From NCBI RefSeq assembly GCF_017654505.1, contig NC_054535.1, positions 81,407,603 to 81,471,602 of the forward strand: DNA of 64,000 nt, written 5' to 3'. The notes below the pieces were generated by a model. The model saw nothing but the letters and a program-made list of their open reading frames with translations. It had not been told where the DNA came from and ran no database searches. The DNA comes from Polyodon spathula. Taxonomy: Eukaryota > Chordata > Actinopteri > Acipenseriformes > Polyodontidae. Numbering within the stretch: the first letter of the stretch is position 1; each line of letters begins with the position of its first letter. The translations under genes and the position numbers were made by a program. Of this stretch, positions 12,624 through 21,927 are shown one piece after another.

Positions 12624-12644
12624 TGTTTTTTTTTTTTTTTTTTT
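12549..12644. repeat. (AT)n microsatellite followed by T-run
   Basis: An imperfect AT tract to about 12620, then a long T-run broken by one G. Confidence 0.93.
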
Positions 12645-13521
12645 CAAAATGCAAGTGCTTGTAATTGTTTAAGGTGCTTTCCTCTTTAGGATCCATTAAT
12701 TTCAGAATTACTGGTAATTCCGCTTTTCACTTAATGCCTTGCATGCTGCAAAATATTTGATGTAAAAAAAAAAAAGATACTGAGGAAAGATTGTTTGACC
12801 ATAAATCGGTATATTTTTTCAACAACAAACTCCGGGAGGACTGTGTTTTCAGATGACAGGGCTGATACCCTGGCAGCAGAGTCAGGATGGCTTTGCACTG
12901 TAGCCTAGATGCAGTGTCAGAGATGCCAGTAGAAGTTCCAACAGTTTTTCCTTAGAGTTTCTAGAGCAGGCGTTTTCAAGCAGGGATGCACATCCACCTG
13001 TGGATACTTCGAAGGGTCAAGCAAAATGCAAACTGTAACTAAAACCAATAGTGATACAACAATGAATTGATGCATCGATTATTGATTATCTGTCCTTAAA
13101 TTTCCTAAGCTTCAAATACATATTGGTGAATCTATGCATCAAATTAGAACCCGGTTTGAAGTCTCCTGTTGCCAGTTTGCATTAAAACCTAAGTGTGTGA
13201 GAACGTGCTTCTTTTAGTGCTAATTTGGTAGATAAACAATAGGATACACCCCATGTAAAATGAGTTGAGGTGCTTCACCATCTTTTTTTTTTACACTAAA
13301 AAAGTGACAAGAGCACAGCATGCCTTTTATGGTATGCGTTATAATTTTAAAAAAAAAACCCTTTTGTTTCAAAGCATGTTGTGTTTGGATTATATGGCAA
13401 TATTATATAAAAAGAAGCTGAATTTAGTACGGTATGTTTTGCTTTACTTTGGACATAAATGTTAGCAGTAATGAACAACCATAGATTAAATAGAAATTAC
13501 TTCTGTTAAAATATAGTGTAG
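12645..13521. other. Unannotated DNA
   Basis: No gene was recognised. A short gcaggcgttttcaagcag motif near 12967 faintly resembles a hAT-type terminus, but no partner was found. Confidence 0.45.
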
Positions 13522-14010
13522 TGGTGCCAAGAAGGACACAAGACAAGGTTTCAAGGATAAACTTTATTTGTTTTAGCCTTAATAATCGCTTTAACAAAGC
13601 TGCTGTCAGTCACAGCTCACGTTCCTACAAGTCGGCATTCTCTTCTCTTTAGCGTTTTCTCTCTCCAGCTCGTTCTCTCTTTAGCTCTTTCTCTCTTCAC
13701 TCTGTTCCGCTTTTCTCAGTCCTTCTTCGAAATCCAGCTCAGCTCCTTTTATAAGAGACAATAAACTTGATTTTGATTTCTGACATGTTTTTCCACCACC
13801 ATATCTTTAAACATGTAAACCCCTCTGTTCAGTTTACTAGCAATGAACATTTAAAAAATCTGTAAACTAACATTAAGTAACAGCCAAGTCTGTATTATCA
13901 TCCCTGATGTATTTTTGTATTACGTTGCAATCACATGCTGACTGGGTAGCATTCTGGTTCATTATTAAGCAACCCAGCTTTTTTCTTATTTACATACTTG
14001 CATGACACCA
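13522..14010 (-). mobile_element. Solo LTR-like element, family D, minus strand
   Basis: A 489-bp unit with terminal inverted TGGTGCCA and TGACACCA. Read on the minus strand it has the usual LTR order: a TATA-like cttataaaag (plus position about 13748), a purine-rich stretch of gagagaaagagc words, and AATAAA close to the 3' end (about 13566). No five-base target duplication could be matched, so the ends may have drifted. No adjacent gag or pol was found. Confidence 0.6.
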
Positions 14011-14980
14011 CTGGTATACAAGTGCGTGTTAAAAAACTACATAGTCCACAATGCACGTGACCAGACTCAATTGAGGTGTAAATTGCCTGGAGACAGTACG
14101 GGAAAAAGGTAGACAAAGTTCAATTAAGAGCTGTTGTTTCAAATGACAATATATAATTAAACTTCAAAAGCCTTTTTTTTTAATGTAAGCAGTTTTATTG
14201 CCAAATTAATATTGGAGTGTATTTGTATTCTTAGTTTACTTGTGTAAGTTACCTGTCAATTTGCAGGATGTTTGATAAAAGTGAAAGCTAACTGGCTGTT
14301 GGTGTGTGCAGAAATCCAGTGGCATGGGTTGGATATTTATACTGAAAGATGTAAGACGTTACCTAATACCGAAGGCCTGTGCACTTTTCAATTATTTACT
14401 CACGCAGATTTTGGTGTCCAAATTGGGCAGCACCAAGCTTTTGCCTTGGGATTTCCAAGGATTTCAGGCCAACAGGGGAGAGCATGGTCAAGAAGAGTCA
14501 GACCAAGACTGACCCCTGTGGCATATATGAGGTAATGCATACAAAGGAATATATACCAGGTTGGTAACAGACCATGTTAACAGGTCTGGCTCTTCTGTAT
14601 AGTGTTTAATATCTTAAGATGAGAGCAAAAAGTATTGGCTTCCTGCCCATCCTCCGACTGAGAATCTGTTAGCGTCATGAGCACTGGTTGGAACCTACTG
14701 CACTTACACTCACTTACAAGGGCAGCATTAGCATAAACAAAAACAGAATTGCTTATAAGAATTAGTGCTGAGCGTATTATTAATGTAGATGAATTTAATA
14801 TGGATTAAATAGGAGCTAGGTTTATGCATTGCGTGAAAAAGCATGCTGTAGCATAGCATAACATAACATAAAACAAACATACAAAAAACATATTACTCAA
14901 TCGATGCAGTAATTCATAAAGAATAAAAAATGTGTTCTTAATATTATAAAATATGACTCTTGCAGCACCTAATAAAAGCC
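14011..14980. other. Unannotated DNA
   Basis: The overlapping open frames at 14272-14567 (+) of 62-87 codons have no recognisable domain. No repeat family was identified. Confidence 0.45.
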
Positions 14981-14982
14981 TA

Positions 14983-15249
14983 CAGTGCCATAAAGTTTTG
15001 CATCACCCTGTAGAATTAACTAATTTTGCTTCATAAAGTTGAATGAAACCTGATGAATAATGTTATATTAGCATATTGAATTAAATACCGTTTTGTAGTT
15101 TTCCATATACTTAACAAAACCTAGCAAGAAATACTATACTACTATTATGGCTTTCAGTAGACTTTTGTGATAACATTTTGTAGTTTATTTGATTACATGA
15201 AGTCTCAATCTTAAAATTATAGGTGATGCAAAACTTTTGGCCATAACTG
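14983..15249. mobile_element. mariner/Tc1-type MITE, copy 1
   Basis: A 267-bp non-coding element flanked by TA (14981-14982 and 15250-15251). The terminal inverted repeats are left cagtgccataaagttttgca and right, complemented, cagttatggccaaaagtttt. The interior is AT-rich and has no open frame. Two more copies lie at 26575 (opposite orientation) and 29485 (partial), which confirms that it is a dispersed family. It would have been moved by a mariner-like transposase supplied elsewhere. Confidence 0.85.
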
Positions 15250-15508
15250 TAGGTTGGATATTAAATTGTCATAATCTATTAAATGTAATATATTTTGAAT
15301 GAAACCTGTTATGCCTGTTACATTATATGCAGAGTTAAAGTTTTACTCCGCTGTTCAATTTGGTATTCAAAAGTGATCAGAATAAAACCACAAACACGCA
15401 TATGTGTACTATTTCAACTTCTGAATCATCATTTAATACAAAGGAAAACTGAGTTTTAAAATTTCTGGGAGCAGATCTGAAGAGGCAGCCAATACCCAGG
15501 TTGGCACT

Positions 15509-16010
15509 TGTAGGGTTAAGGAGGATCGTGTGATGTTTCCAAGAAAGGATGGTCTAGTGCAAGATGACTTTTTAGCCTTTCATAGCCTGCTTTAGTTTTC
15601 ATATACTGTTTTGTTTTTGCTGCTGTTATGCTATTGCTCAAATTGTTCTAGTGCAGAGTGACTTTGTTTTGATTTTGATGCAGCTACGCTTGTAAAAGAT
15701 TAGGGAAAAAATGGGTTCAAGGTTGCTGTATTTGTGTGAGAGTTAAACTGTTTTCCTGAGCTTTGAGAGAAAAAAACTCCTTGTAAAGAGGACTTTGAGA
15801 CTGTTCCATGATATTGTTGACGTATTAATCTACTCAATGTTGCTATGCTAAACATCTATAAATACTGAGTCACCTCTTCTTAAAGCTAAGAGAGAGTGTG
15901 TTTGTGTTATTGCTGCAGTGTGTTCATGTAACTGCTTCTCTTCCCTGTGAGCATTGTAATAAACTTCTTGAACTGCTACCAATCAGAGTCATCAGTCATT
16001 TCATACAACA
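15509..16010 (+). mobile_element. Retrovirus-like solo LTR (tentative)
   Basis: The segment has an LTR layout: a start at TGTAGGG (15509) or TGTGATG (15529), a TATA box (ctataaata, about 15856), AATAAA at 15958, a short downstream region, and an end near tcatacaaca (16010). The TATA-to-polyA distance of about 100 bp fits a retroviral R region. No gag, pol or env sequence follows and no target duplication was found. The 5' boundary and the family are uncertain. Confidence 0.45.
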
Positions 16011-17000
16011 AAAGATTGTCCCCCTACTACAGATCCAAAAAAATCATAATAAGTCTTTGCAGTGTTTTCCACAGCTATTTACTGTTTACCAATTGTCTTT
16101 GTAAGACATACAGTGAAACCTGTGTAATCTTGCCCATCCACACATCAGCATTCTGTTAAAATTTGTCAATATTTTTGAGTCCCGACCATATCCCTATTTA
16201 AATATGACACGTGGGGCTTGACTATTAAAAAAAGATCCATGTCCATTGTTTAAGTATTTGTAAGGTGTATTTGAAAAATATAAATCACTTATAAGTTCTG
16301 CTGTAATATACTAATGCCTTCTAATCTATTTTGGCTTGATTTATCAGCAGCAGCCCTAAACCAATTTCTTGATCTCTATTTGAAGTCTGGACTTTTATCT
16401 TATTGTGTCTATATTTTGTCTCCATCACTTTTTTAAAAGTACTGGATCTAATTTCTATGAAGTATTTCTAGCTTTAAAATCCGCCTCTCTTTTTGCTGTC
16501 AACACATTTGATGAGAGGATTTTTGGTTTCTAAAATTAATGATGAATTTGACATTTGCAGTGCTCACTAGATATGTTTTGGAGTTTGCAAAGCTGTCTGG
16601 ATTGACAACCAAGCTTGCAAATAATTTGATGATGTTAGATCCCAGTGATAGAAGTTTTCATGCTGGGATTTTGTCAAAAAAAAGGCACGGCACAAGGAAG
16701 AGATTATTAATGACCCCTGTCACTAATGCTCTTGTTTTATTACTGTCAGTGTGTTTGGAGCTACATCAGAATGCTCTGAATCAACCTTTGGTTTAGTGTG
16801 GAAAAATCAGTGTTTGCCTACAACATACTGCTAACCACAGAGCGAGACATATAATGGCCCTCTGTTAATTACTGCGGTAAATGTCAGTATCATTAGTCTG
16901 GCGGACCATTAGATTAACCCTAACACAGGAGGTATTAAGTGCCAGAAAAGAAAAAAACAGAACAAAAAATGGGAGATAAATCCTATTAAATATATCTCCC
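16011..17000. other. Complex unannotated DNA, possible conserved non-coding element
   Basis: No repeat family was recognised. The part around 16800-16920 is of high complexity and contains ATTA, TTAATTAC and TGTCA words typical of vertebrate enhancers. The 85-codon frame at 16539-16796 (+) has no recognisable domain. Conservation cannot be judged from one sequence. Confidence 0.4.
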
Positions 17001-17514
17001 TGTAACAGGGCCAGGAGCCCTGCACATAGAAAAGTGGGCAGGGCAAAAATGACGGTGTGGCTGCATGTGTGGGTGTGTCTGTTCTGGCAGAGACAAGGTT
17101 TGGCAGCTCGTCTCTGCCAGTGAACGAAAACGCATGCAGAATGCAGCTGGGGGATAACCAGCTAATTGGTAGCTGGTTAATCCCCCGGCTGAAGATATAA
17201 ATGCTGCGAGCAAGAGAGTAGAGAGAAGGATTGCAAGGAGTATTTAGTGGAGAATGAGGAGAAGAGTGAAAGAGAAACAAAAGTAAAAACAGGAACAGTT
17301 CAGGCAATCTGCCCACCCTGACCTGTGTTTTCGTGTTTGTGATTTATTTTGTTTAATTATTTATTTTGCTCTGGGAGCAGTGTTTTTGTAAAACTTTCTA
17401 ATTTATTTTTGTTTGAATAAATGACGCACCACGCGTCTTTTGCACTGCAATACTGGTGTCAGTGTTTTTTTTCCTGCTTCTGTCCTAATGTCACCGCAGT
17501 GCCAGCCTGTCACA
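17001..17514 (+). mobile_element. Solo LTR, family E
   Basis: A 514-bp unit from TGTAACAGGG to CTGTCACA. A TATA box (gatataaatg) lies near 17196 and AATAAA near 17417. The block ttttgctctgggagcagtgt just before the poly(A) signal is shared with the minus strand of the LTR at 49092, so the two families are related. The flanks ctccc and ctgtc match at only 3 of 5 positions, so the target duplication is eroded. Confidence 0.72.
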
Positions 17515-17540
17515 CTGTCCTATGGGAAAAAGACAGTAGT

Positions 17541-17548
17541 ATTTAGAA
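17541..17548. repeat. 8-bp target duplication, left copy
   Basis: atttagaa lies directly before the CAGGGGTG terminus and is repeated exactly at 21920-21927. Confidence 0.9.
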
Positions 17549-17798
17549 CAGGGGTGTCAACCTCGTTTCGTTTTTGTTTGGCGGGCCAGATCCAATACCC
17601 TGGCGCTTGGCGTGGGCCGGTGACAGTTATGTAAATACAAAGACGAACCCAACACCTTTGTATGAGCAACACAAATTGTCATGTTCCTTTGATTGCTGTC
17701 AATCGCCGACCACATGGGTGAGACAGCAGTGGGTCAGCTGGTTTGAGTAGACGACACTGTTGATACCAGAACAAGGTTCTGTAGTGACAGGTGTCATC

Positions 17799-18382
17799 AT
17801 GTCTTTATCCGTGAAGAGAAAGGTGGAACAAGAGTGCTGTGTGTTTCAAGAGAAATGGGGAATTTTGTATTTCTTTCAGGACATGAATGGAAGCCAATGT
17901 GCTTTATTTGTAAGCAACATGTGTCTGTTGTGTAATAATACAACATTAAAAGACACTGAAGCAAACCATGGCAAGAAATATGATATATACAGGAACGGTA
18001 CTTGAAGATAACTTACTTGAATTGTACTTGAATTAGCCATTAGTCATTGAAAAAGCAGCAATTGATGTTTACTAATGATTGAAGCATAAGTGATGCTGCT
18101 GTTAAGGCAAGTTAAGGCAAAGCAGTCATAGACGTGTTTTTGCTCACAAAATAGCTGTTGCTTCAAAACCATTTTCTGGTGGAGAGTTTTTGAAGAAATG
18201 CTGCTGAAATAGTGTCTTGAGAAGCAGCCATCTTTCTCCGTCATGAATATCAACAAATCAAAATGATATTCTCAACTTAACTGGATACTCAAGATATCCT
18301 GAGCCCAGTTATTTAATCCAGATGTTGATGAGCTGGTTCAAGCAAGGGTTCCAGGTATCAGGAGCAGGAGTAGCAGTCACTA
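17799..18382 (+). pseudogene. hAT transposase relic (GTF2IRD2-like), internally deleted
   Basis: The N-terminus reads MSLSVKRKVEQECCVFQEKW, the start typical of the hAT transposases from which GTF2IRD2-type proteins derive. A BED finger follows out of frame (CFICKQHVSVV, then YNIKRH), and the frame then returns to EANHGKKYDIY, so at least two frameshifts are visible. Near 18150 the frame reads KIAVASKPFSGGEFLKKCC, the conserved segment before the RNase-H-like catalytic domain, then a stop. Near 18300 it jumps to a C-terminal tail, NPDVDELVQARVPGIRS, ending at a stop near 18382. The catalytic core and dimerisation region are missing. It cannot make a functional transposase. Confidence 0.8.
18118..18141 (+). 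repeat. 24-bp direct repeat, copy 1
   Basis: caaagcagtcatagacgtg followed by TTTTT, inside the transposase relic. It recurs at 21523-21546 with one mismatch (c to t). Confidence 0.85.
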
Positions 18383-18742
18383 ATGTTCTTTGCCTTTATC
18401 TTTTTGCTGAGTGCTAAATAAAAAATTGATCAGTATCTATTTATATTTTGCAATTTTTTTTTTTTTTTGTGCTGTGACGAATGTGAATTTTCATGTTTGG
18501 ATATTCGTTCAAGATTTAGATATTTGTTTGGAAATATTTGTTTAGATATTTGTTTGTTTGTAATCAAAGCCATTATATGTAGCATTGTATTAAAGTTGAA
18601 AAATATTCCAGAATTAAGAAGGACCTTACTTTACTCTCGTGAATTAACTACAAAACAAAGAAAGCAATACATAAGAACATAAGAACATAAGAAAGTTTAC
18701 AAACGAGAGGAGGCCATTCGGCCCATCTTGCTCATTTGGTTG

Positions 18743-20347
18743 TTAGTAGCTTATTGATCCCAAAATCTCATCAAGCAGCTTCTTGAAGGATCCCAGGGTG
18801 TCAGCTTCAACAACATTACTGGGGAGTTGATTCCAGACCCTCACAATTCTCTGTGTAAAAAAGTGTCTCCTATTTTCTGTTCTGAATGCCCCTTTGTCTA
18901 ATCTCCATTTGTGACCCCTGGTCCTTGTTTCTTTTTTCAGGCTGAAAAAGTCCCTTGCGTCGACACTGTCAATACCTTTTAGAATTTTGAATGCTTGAAT
19001 TAGGTCGCCACGTAGTCTTCTTTGTTCAAGACTGAACAGATTCAATTCTTTTAGCCTGTCTGCATATGACATGCCTTTTAAGCCCGGAATAATTCTGGTC
19101 GCTCTTCTTTGCACTCTTTCTAGAGCAGCAATATCTTTTTTATAGCGAGGTGACCAGAACTGCACACAATATTCAAGATGAGGTCTTACAAGTGCATTGT
19201 ACAGTTTTAACATTACTTCCCTTGATTTAAATTCAACACTTTTCACAATGTATCCGAGTATCTTGTTAGCCTTTTTTATAGCTTCCCCACATTGTCTAGA
19301 TGAAGACATTTCTGAGTCAACAAAAACTCCTAGGTCTTTTTCATAGATTCCTTCTCCAATTTCAATATCTCCCATATGATATTTATAATGTACATTTTTA
19401 TTTCCTGCGTGCAGTACCTTACACTTTTCTCTATTAAATGTCATTTGCCATGTATCTGCCCAGTTCTGAATCTTGTCTAGATCATTTTGAATGACCTTTG
19501 CTGCTGCAACAGTGTTTGCCACTCCTCCTACTTTTGTGTCGTCTGCAAATTTAACAAGTTTGCTTACTATACCAGAATCTAAATCATTAATGTAGATTAG
19601 GAATAGCAGAGGACCTAATACTGATCCCTGTGGTACACCGCTGGTTACCACACTCCATTCTGAGGTTTTTCCTCTAATCAGTACTTTCTGTTTTCTACAT
19701 GTTAACCACTCCCTAATCCATGTACATGTGTTTCCTTGAATCCCAACTGCGTTCAGTTTGAGAATTAATCTTTTGTGCGGGACTTTGTCAAAAGCTTTCT
19801 GGAAATCTAAATAAACCATGTCATATGCTTTGCAATTATCCATTATCGATGTTGCATCCTCAAAAAAATCAAGCAAGTTAGTTAGGCACGATCTCCCTTT
19901 CCTAAAACCATGTTGACTGTCTCCCAGTACCCTGTTACCATATAGGTAATTTTCCATTTTGGATCTTATTATAGTTTCCATAAGTTTGCATATAATAGAA
20001 GTCAGGCTTACTGGTCTGTAGTTACCTGGTTCAGTTTTGTTTCCCTTTTTGTGGATCGGTATTACGTTTGCAATTTTCCAGTCTGTCGGTACCACCCCTG
20101 TGTCAAGAGACTGCTGCATGATCTTGGTTAGCGGTTTGTAAATTACTTCTTTCATTTCTTTGAGTACTACTGGGAGGATCTCATCCGGCCCAGGGGATTT
20201 GTTTATTTTAAGAGCTCCTAGTCCCTTTAACACTTCTGCCTCAGTTATGCTAAAGTTATTTAAAACTGGATAGGAACTGGATGACATGTGGGGCATGTTG
20301 TCAGTATCTTCCTTTGTAAAAACTTGTGAAAAGTAATCATTTAACAT
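18743..20347 (-). CDS. CR1 ORF2, reverse transcriptase half
   Basis: A 534-codon open frame encodes the RNA-dependent DNA polymerase of a CR1-clade LINE, which copies the element RNA at a nicked chromosomal target. Visible motifs in order, counting from the Met at 20347: SPGPDE (51-56), NYRPVSLTS (109-117), QHGFRKGRS (145-153), DFQKAFDKVPH (181-191), GVPQGSVLGP (237-246) and the catalytic FADD (267-270). The C-terminal domain (HLEYCVQFW, then the ETRTRGH block) is complete to the stop. The true reading frame enters from the endonuclease half upstream, so the Met at 20347 is internal. No internal stop is present, so the copy is young. It lies antisense to the host hAT element. Confidence 0.93.
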   Translation of the reverse strand: MLNDYFSQVFTKEDTDNMPHMSSSSYPVLNNFSITEAEVLKGLGALKINKSPGPDEILPVVLKEMKEVIYKPLTKIMQQSLDTGVVPTDWKIANVIPIHKKGNKTEPGNYRPVSLTSIICKLMETIIRSKMENYLYGNRVLGDSQHGFRKGRSCLTNLLDFFEDATSIMDNCKAYDMVYLDFQKAFDKVPHKRLILKLNAVGIQGNTCTWIREWLTCRKQKVLIRGKTSEWSVVTSGVPQGSVLGPLLFLIYINDLDSGIVSKLVKFADDTKVGGVANTVAAAKVIQNDLDKIQNWADTWQMTFNREKCKVLHAGNKNVHYKYHMGDIEIGEGIYEKDLGVFVDSEMSSSRQCGEAIKKANKILGYIVKSVEFKSREVMLKLYNALVRPHLEYCVQFWSPRYKKDIAALERVQRRATRIIPGLKGMSYADRLKELNLFSLEQRRLRGDLIQAFKILKGIDSVDARDFFSLKKETRTRGHKWRLDKGAFRTENRRHFFTQRIVRVWNQLPSNVVEADTLGSFKKLLDEILGSISY

Positions 20348-21518
20348 ATTTGCTATTTTTTTTTTCTTCCTCTACGATTTTGCCATTTGTATCTCTTAAA
20401 CATTTAATCTCCTCTTTGAATGTTCTCTTGCTGTTGTAATATTGGAAAAACATTTTGGAATTGGTTTTAGCTCCCTTAGCAATGTTCATTTCTATTTCTC
20501 TCTTGGCCTTTCTAACTTCCTTTTTGACTTGCATTTGCAGTTCTGTGTACTCTTTCTGTGTACTTTCTTTTTGGTCCTTTTTTAATGCTCTGTAAAGTGC
20601 CTTTTTTCGCTGAATATTTTTTTTAATTGATCTATTAAACCATTTTGGCAATTTAGTTTTACATTTAGATTTGTCTACTTTAGGGATATAATTGTTTTGC
20701 GCCTCTAGTACTACGTTTTTGAAGAACAACCATCCTTCTTCTGTGGGTGTTTTCTCTATTTTACTCCAATCTACTTCTGTTAGTCTCTGTTTCATGCCTT
20801 CATAGTTTGCTTTTCTAAAATTGTAAACCTTAGCTTTAGTCTTTACTTTTGAGGATTTAAAAAACACTTCAAATGAGACCATGTTGTGGTCTGAGTTTGC
20901 CAGTGGTTCTCTGACCTCTGTTTTAGTTATTCTATCTTCGTTATTTGAAAAGACTAAATCAAGGCATGCCTCCCCTCTAGTGGGTGCCTTCACAAATTGT
21001 GTTAGGAAGCAGTCATTTGTCATTTCCACCATTTCTATTTCATCCTTCGCGCTACCCACCGGGTTTTCCCATTTTATTTGGGGGAAGTTGAAATCCCCCA
21101 TTAGTATGGCTTCTCCTTTGCTACACACATTTCTAATGTCATTGTATAACAGATTATTGTGCTCACCGTCTGAATCTGGCGGTCTATAGCATGCTCCTAT
21201 TATTATGCCTTTTGAATTTTTGTCTGTTATTCTGACCCATATTGATTCGGTTTTATTTTCTTTGTCCAGGTTTAACACCTGGGCTTCAAGACTGTTTCTT
21301 ATGTATAGCGCTACCCCTCCTCCTCGTCTGTCCTGCCTGTCTTTCCTATACAGTGTATACCCACAAATATTATATTCGTCCCCATCACTCTCAGATAACC
21401 ACGTTTCTGTAACACCTATCACATCATAGTTAAATCGTGTGTGTATTTCAAGTAAAAACACTTTTTTTATTTTTTTAAATTTTTTTAAATAATCCCTGCC
21501 CTTGTTATATCTTGGCAA
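20337..21518 (-). CDS. CR1 ORF2, APE-type endonuclease half
   Basis: A 393-codon frame encodes an apurinic-endonuclease-like domain that would nick the target for reverse transcription. The key residues are present: the metal-binding Glu in VTETWL (Glu 39), ACYRPP (109-114), GDFN (141-144), LDLVFSN (186-192) and SDH (209-211). The first strand of the domain, with its usual Asn, is missing or replaced by a Lys-rich stretch, so the element is truncated here. The frame ends about 10 codons after a run of 10 A (plus-strand T-run 20356-20365). Removing one base restores the join to the reverse transcriptase. A sequencing or assembly slip in the homopolymer is a real alternative to a true mutation. 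Confidence 0.92.
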   Translation of the reverse strand: MPRYNKGRDYLKKFKKIKKVFLLEIHTRFNYDVIGVTETWLSESDGDEYNICGYTLYRKDRQDRRGGGVALYIRNSLEAQVLNLDKENKTESIWVRITDKNSKGIIIGACYRPPDSDGEHNNLLYNDIRNVCSKGEAILMGDFNFPQIKWENPVGSAKDEIEMVEMTNDCFLTQFVKAPTRGEACLDLVFSNNEDRITKTEVREPLANSDHNMVSFEVFFKSSKVKTKAKVYNFRKANYEGMKQRLTEVDWSKIEKTPTEEGWLFFKNVVLEAQNNYIPKVDKSKCKTKLPKWFNRSIKKNIQRKKALYRALKKDQKESTQKEYTELQMQVKKEVRKAKREIEMNIAKGAKTNSKMFFQYYNSKRTFKEEIKCLRDTNGKIVEEEKKNSKYVK

Positions 21519-21522
21519 TAAA

Positions 21523-21546
21523 CAAAGTAGTCATAGACGTGTTTTT
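21523..21546 (+). repeat. 24-bp direct repeat, copy 2
   Basis: caaagtagtcatagacgtg followed by TTTTT, directly at the 5' boundary of the CR1. It matches 18118-18141 at 23 of 24 positions. Confidence 0.85.
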
Positions 21547-21919
21547 ATAAAGTAAGAACACGTTAAAAAGACGGCATTGTACAATATAAATAGTATTTAC
21601 TCACTGTTTTTAGGTTTGCTAGGATTGCATTATGAAAGAAAATTAAAACGTTGATTAATAAACACGTTTTGCAAGTATGACCTGTATCATAATATTGCAT
21701 TATGTATATATAATCACACACAGATAAAATAATTTCTGACGGACACAGACATGTGTTTTTTTGCCTTTCAAAAAAAAACGTTAGCTCTGTTATGTTTGTC
21801 CCAGCACAACTTTTTTTCAATCCTGTATTCTAGTGAATAAAAAAACAATATTCTGCGGATCGAATGACATCTCTCCGGAGTCCGGATCCTGGCCCCGCGC
21901 CATACGTTTGACACCACTG

Positions 21920-21927
21920 ATTTAGAA
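21920..21927. repeat. 8-bp target duplication, right copy
   Basis: atttagaa directly after the CCACTG terminus, identical to 17541-17548. Confidence 0.9.

Larger units (their letters stand above)
18670..21522 (-). mobile_element. CR1 LINE, nearly intact, 5'-truncated
   Basis: The element lies on the minus strand. Its 3' end is at about 18670, where the plus strand shows an 8-bp tandem unit (cataagaa, repeated about three times), the octamer tail typical of CR1. ORF2 follows as an endonuclease half and a reverse transcriptase half split by one frameshift. ORF1 is absent, so the copy is truncated near the endonuclease start. It sits inside the 3' non-coding part of the hAT at 17549. A second copy lies at 60077-61616. 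Confidence 0.93.
17549..21919 (+). mobile_element. hAT (Charlie-like) transposon carrying a nested CR1
   Basis: The left end reads CAGGGGTGTCAA and the right end, complemented, CAGTGGTGTCAA. Both are classic hAT termini, and a further stretch ending in ggccaggatcc is also shared loosely between the arms. A perfect 8-bp duplication, atttagaa, flanks the element. The transposon proper is about 1.5 kb and encodes a shortened, broken transposase. The CR1 LINE at 18670-21522, in the opposite orientation, accounts for the rest. The hAT inserted first, lost the middle of its gene, and was later hit by the LINE. Confidence 0.9.

Noticed and set aside
20881..21429. Plus-strand frames of 102 and 74 codons
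   Set aside because: They are antisense to the CR1 endonuclease.
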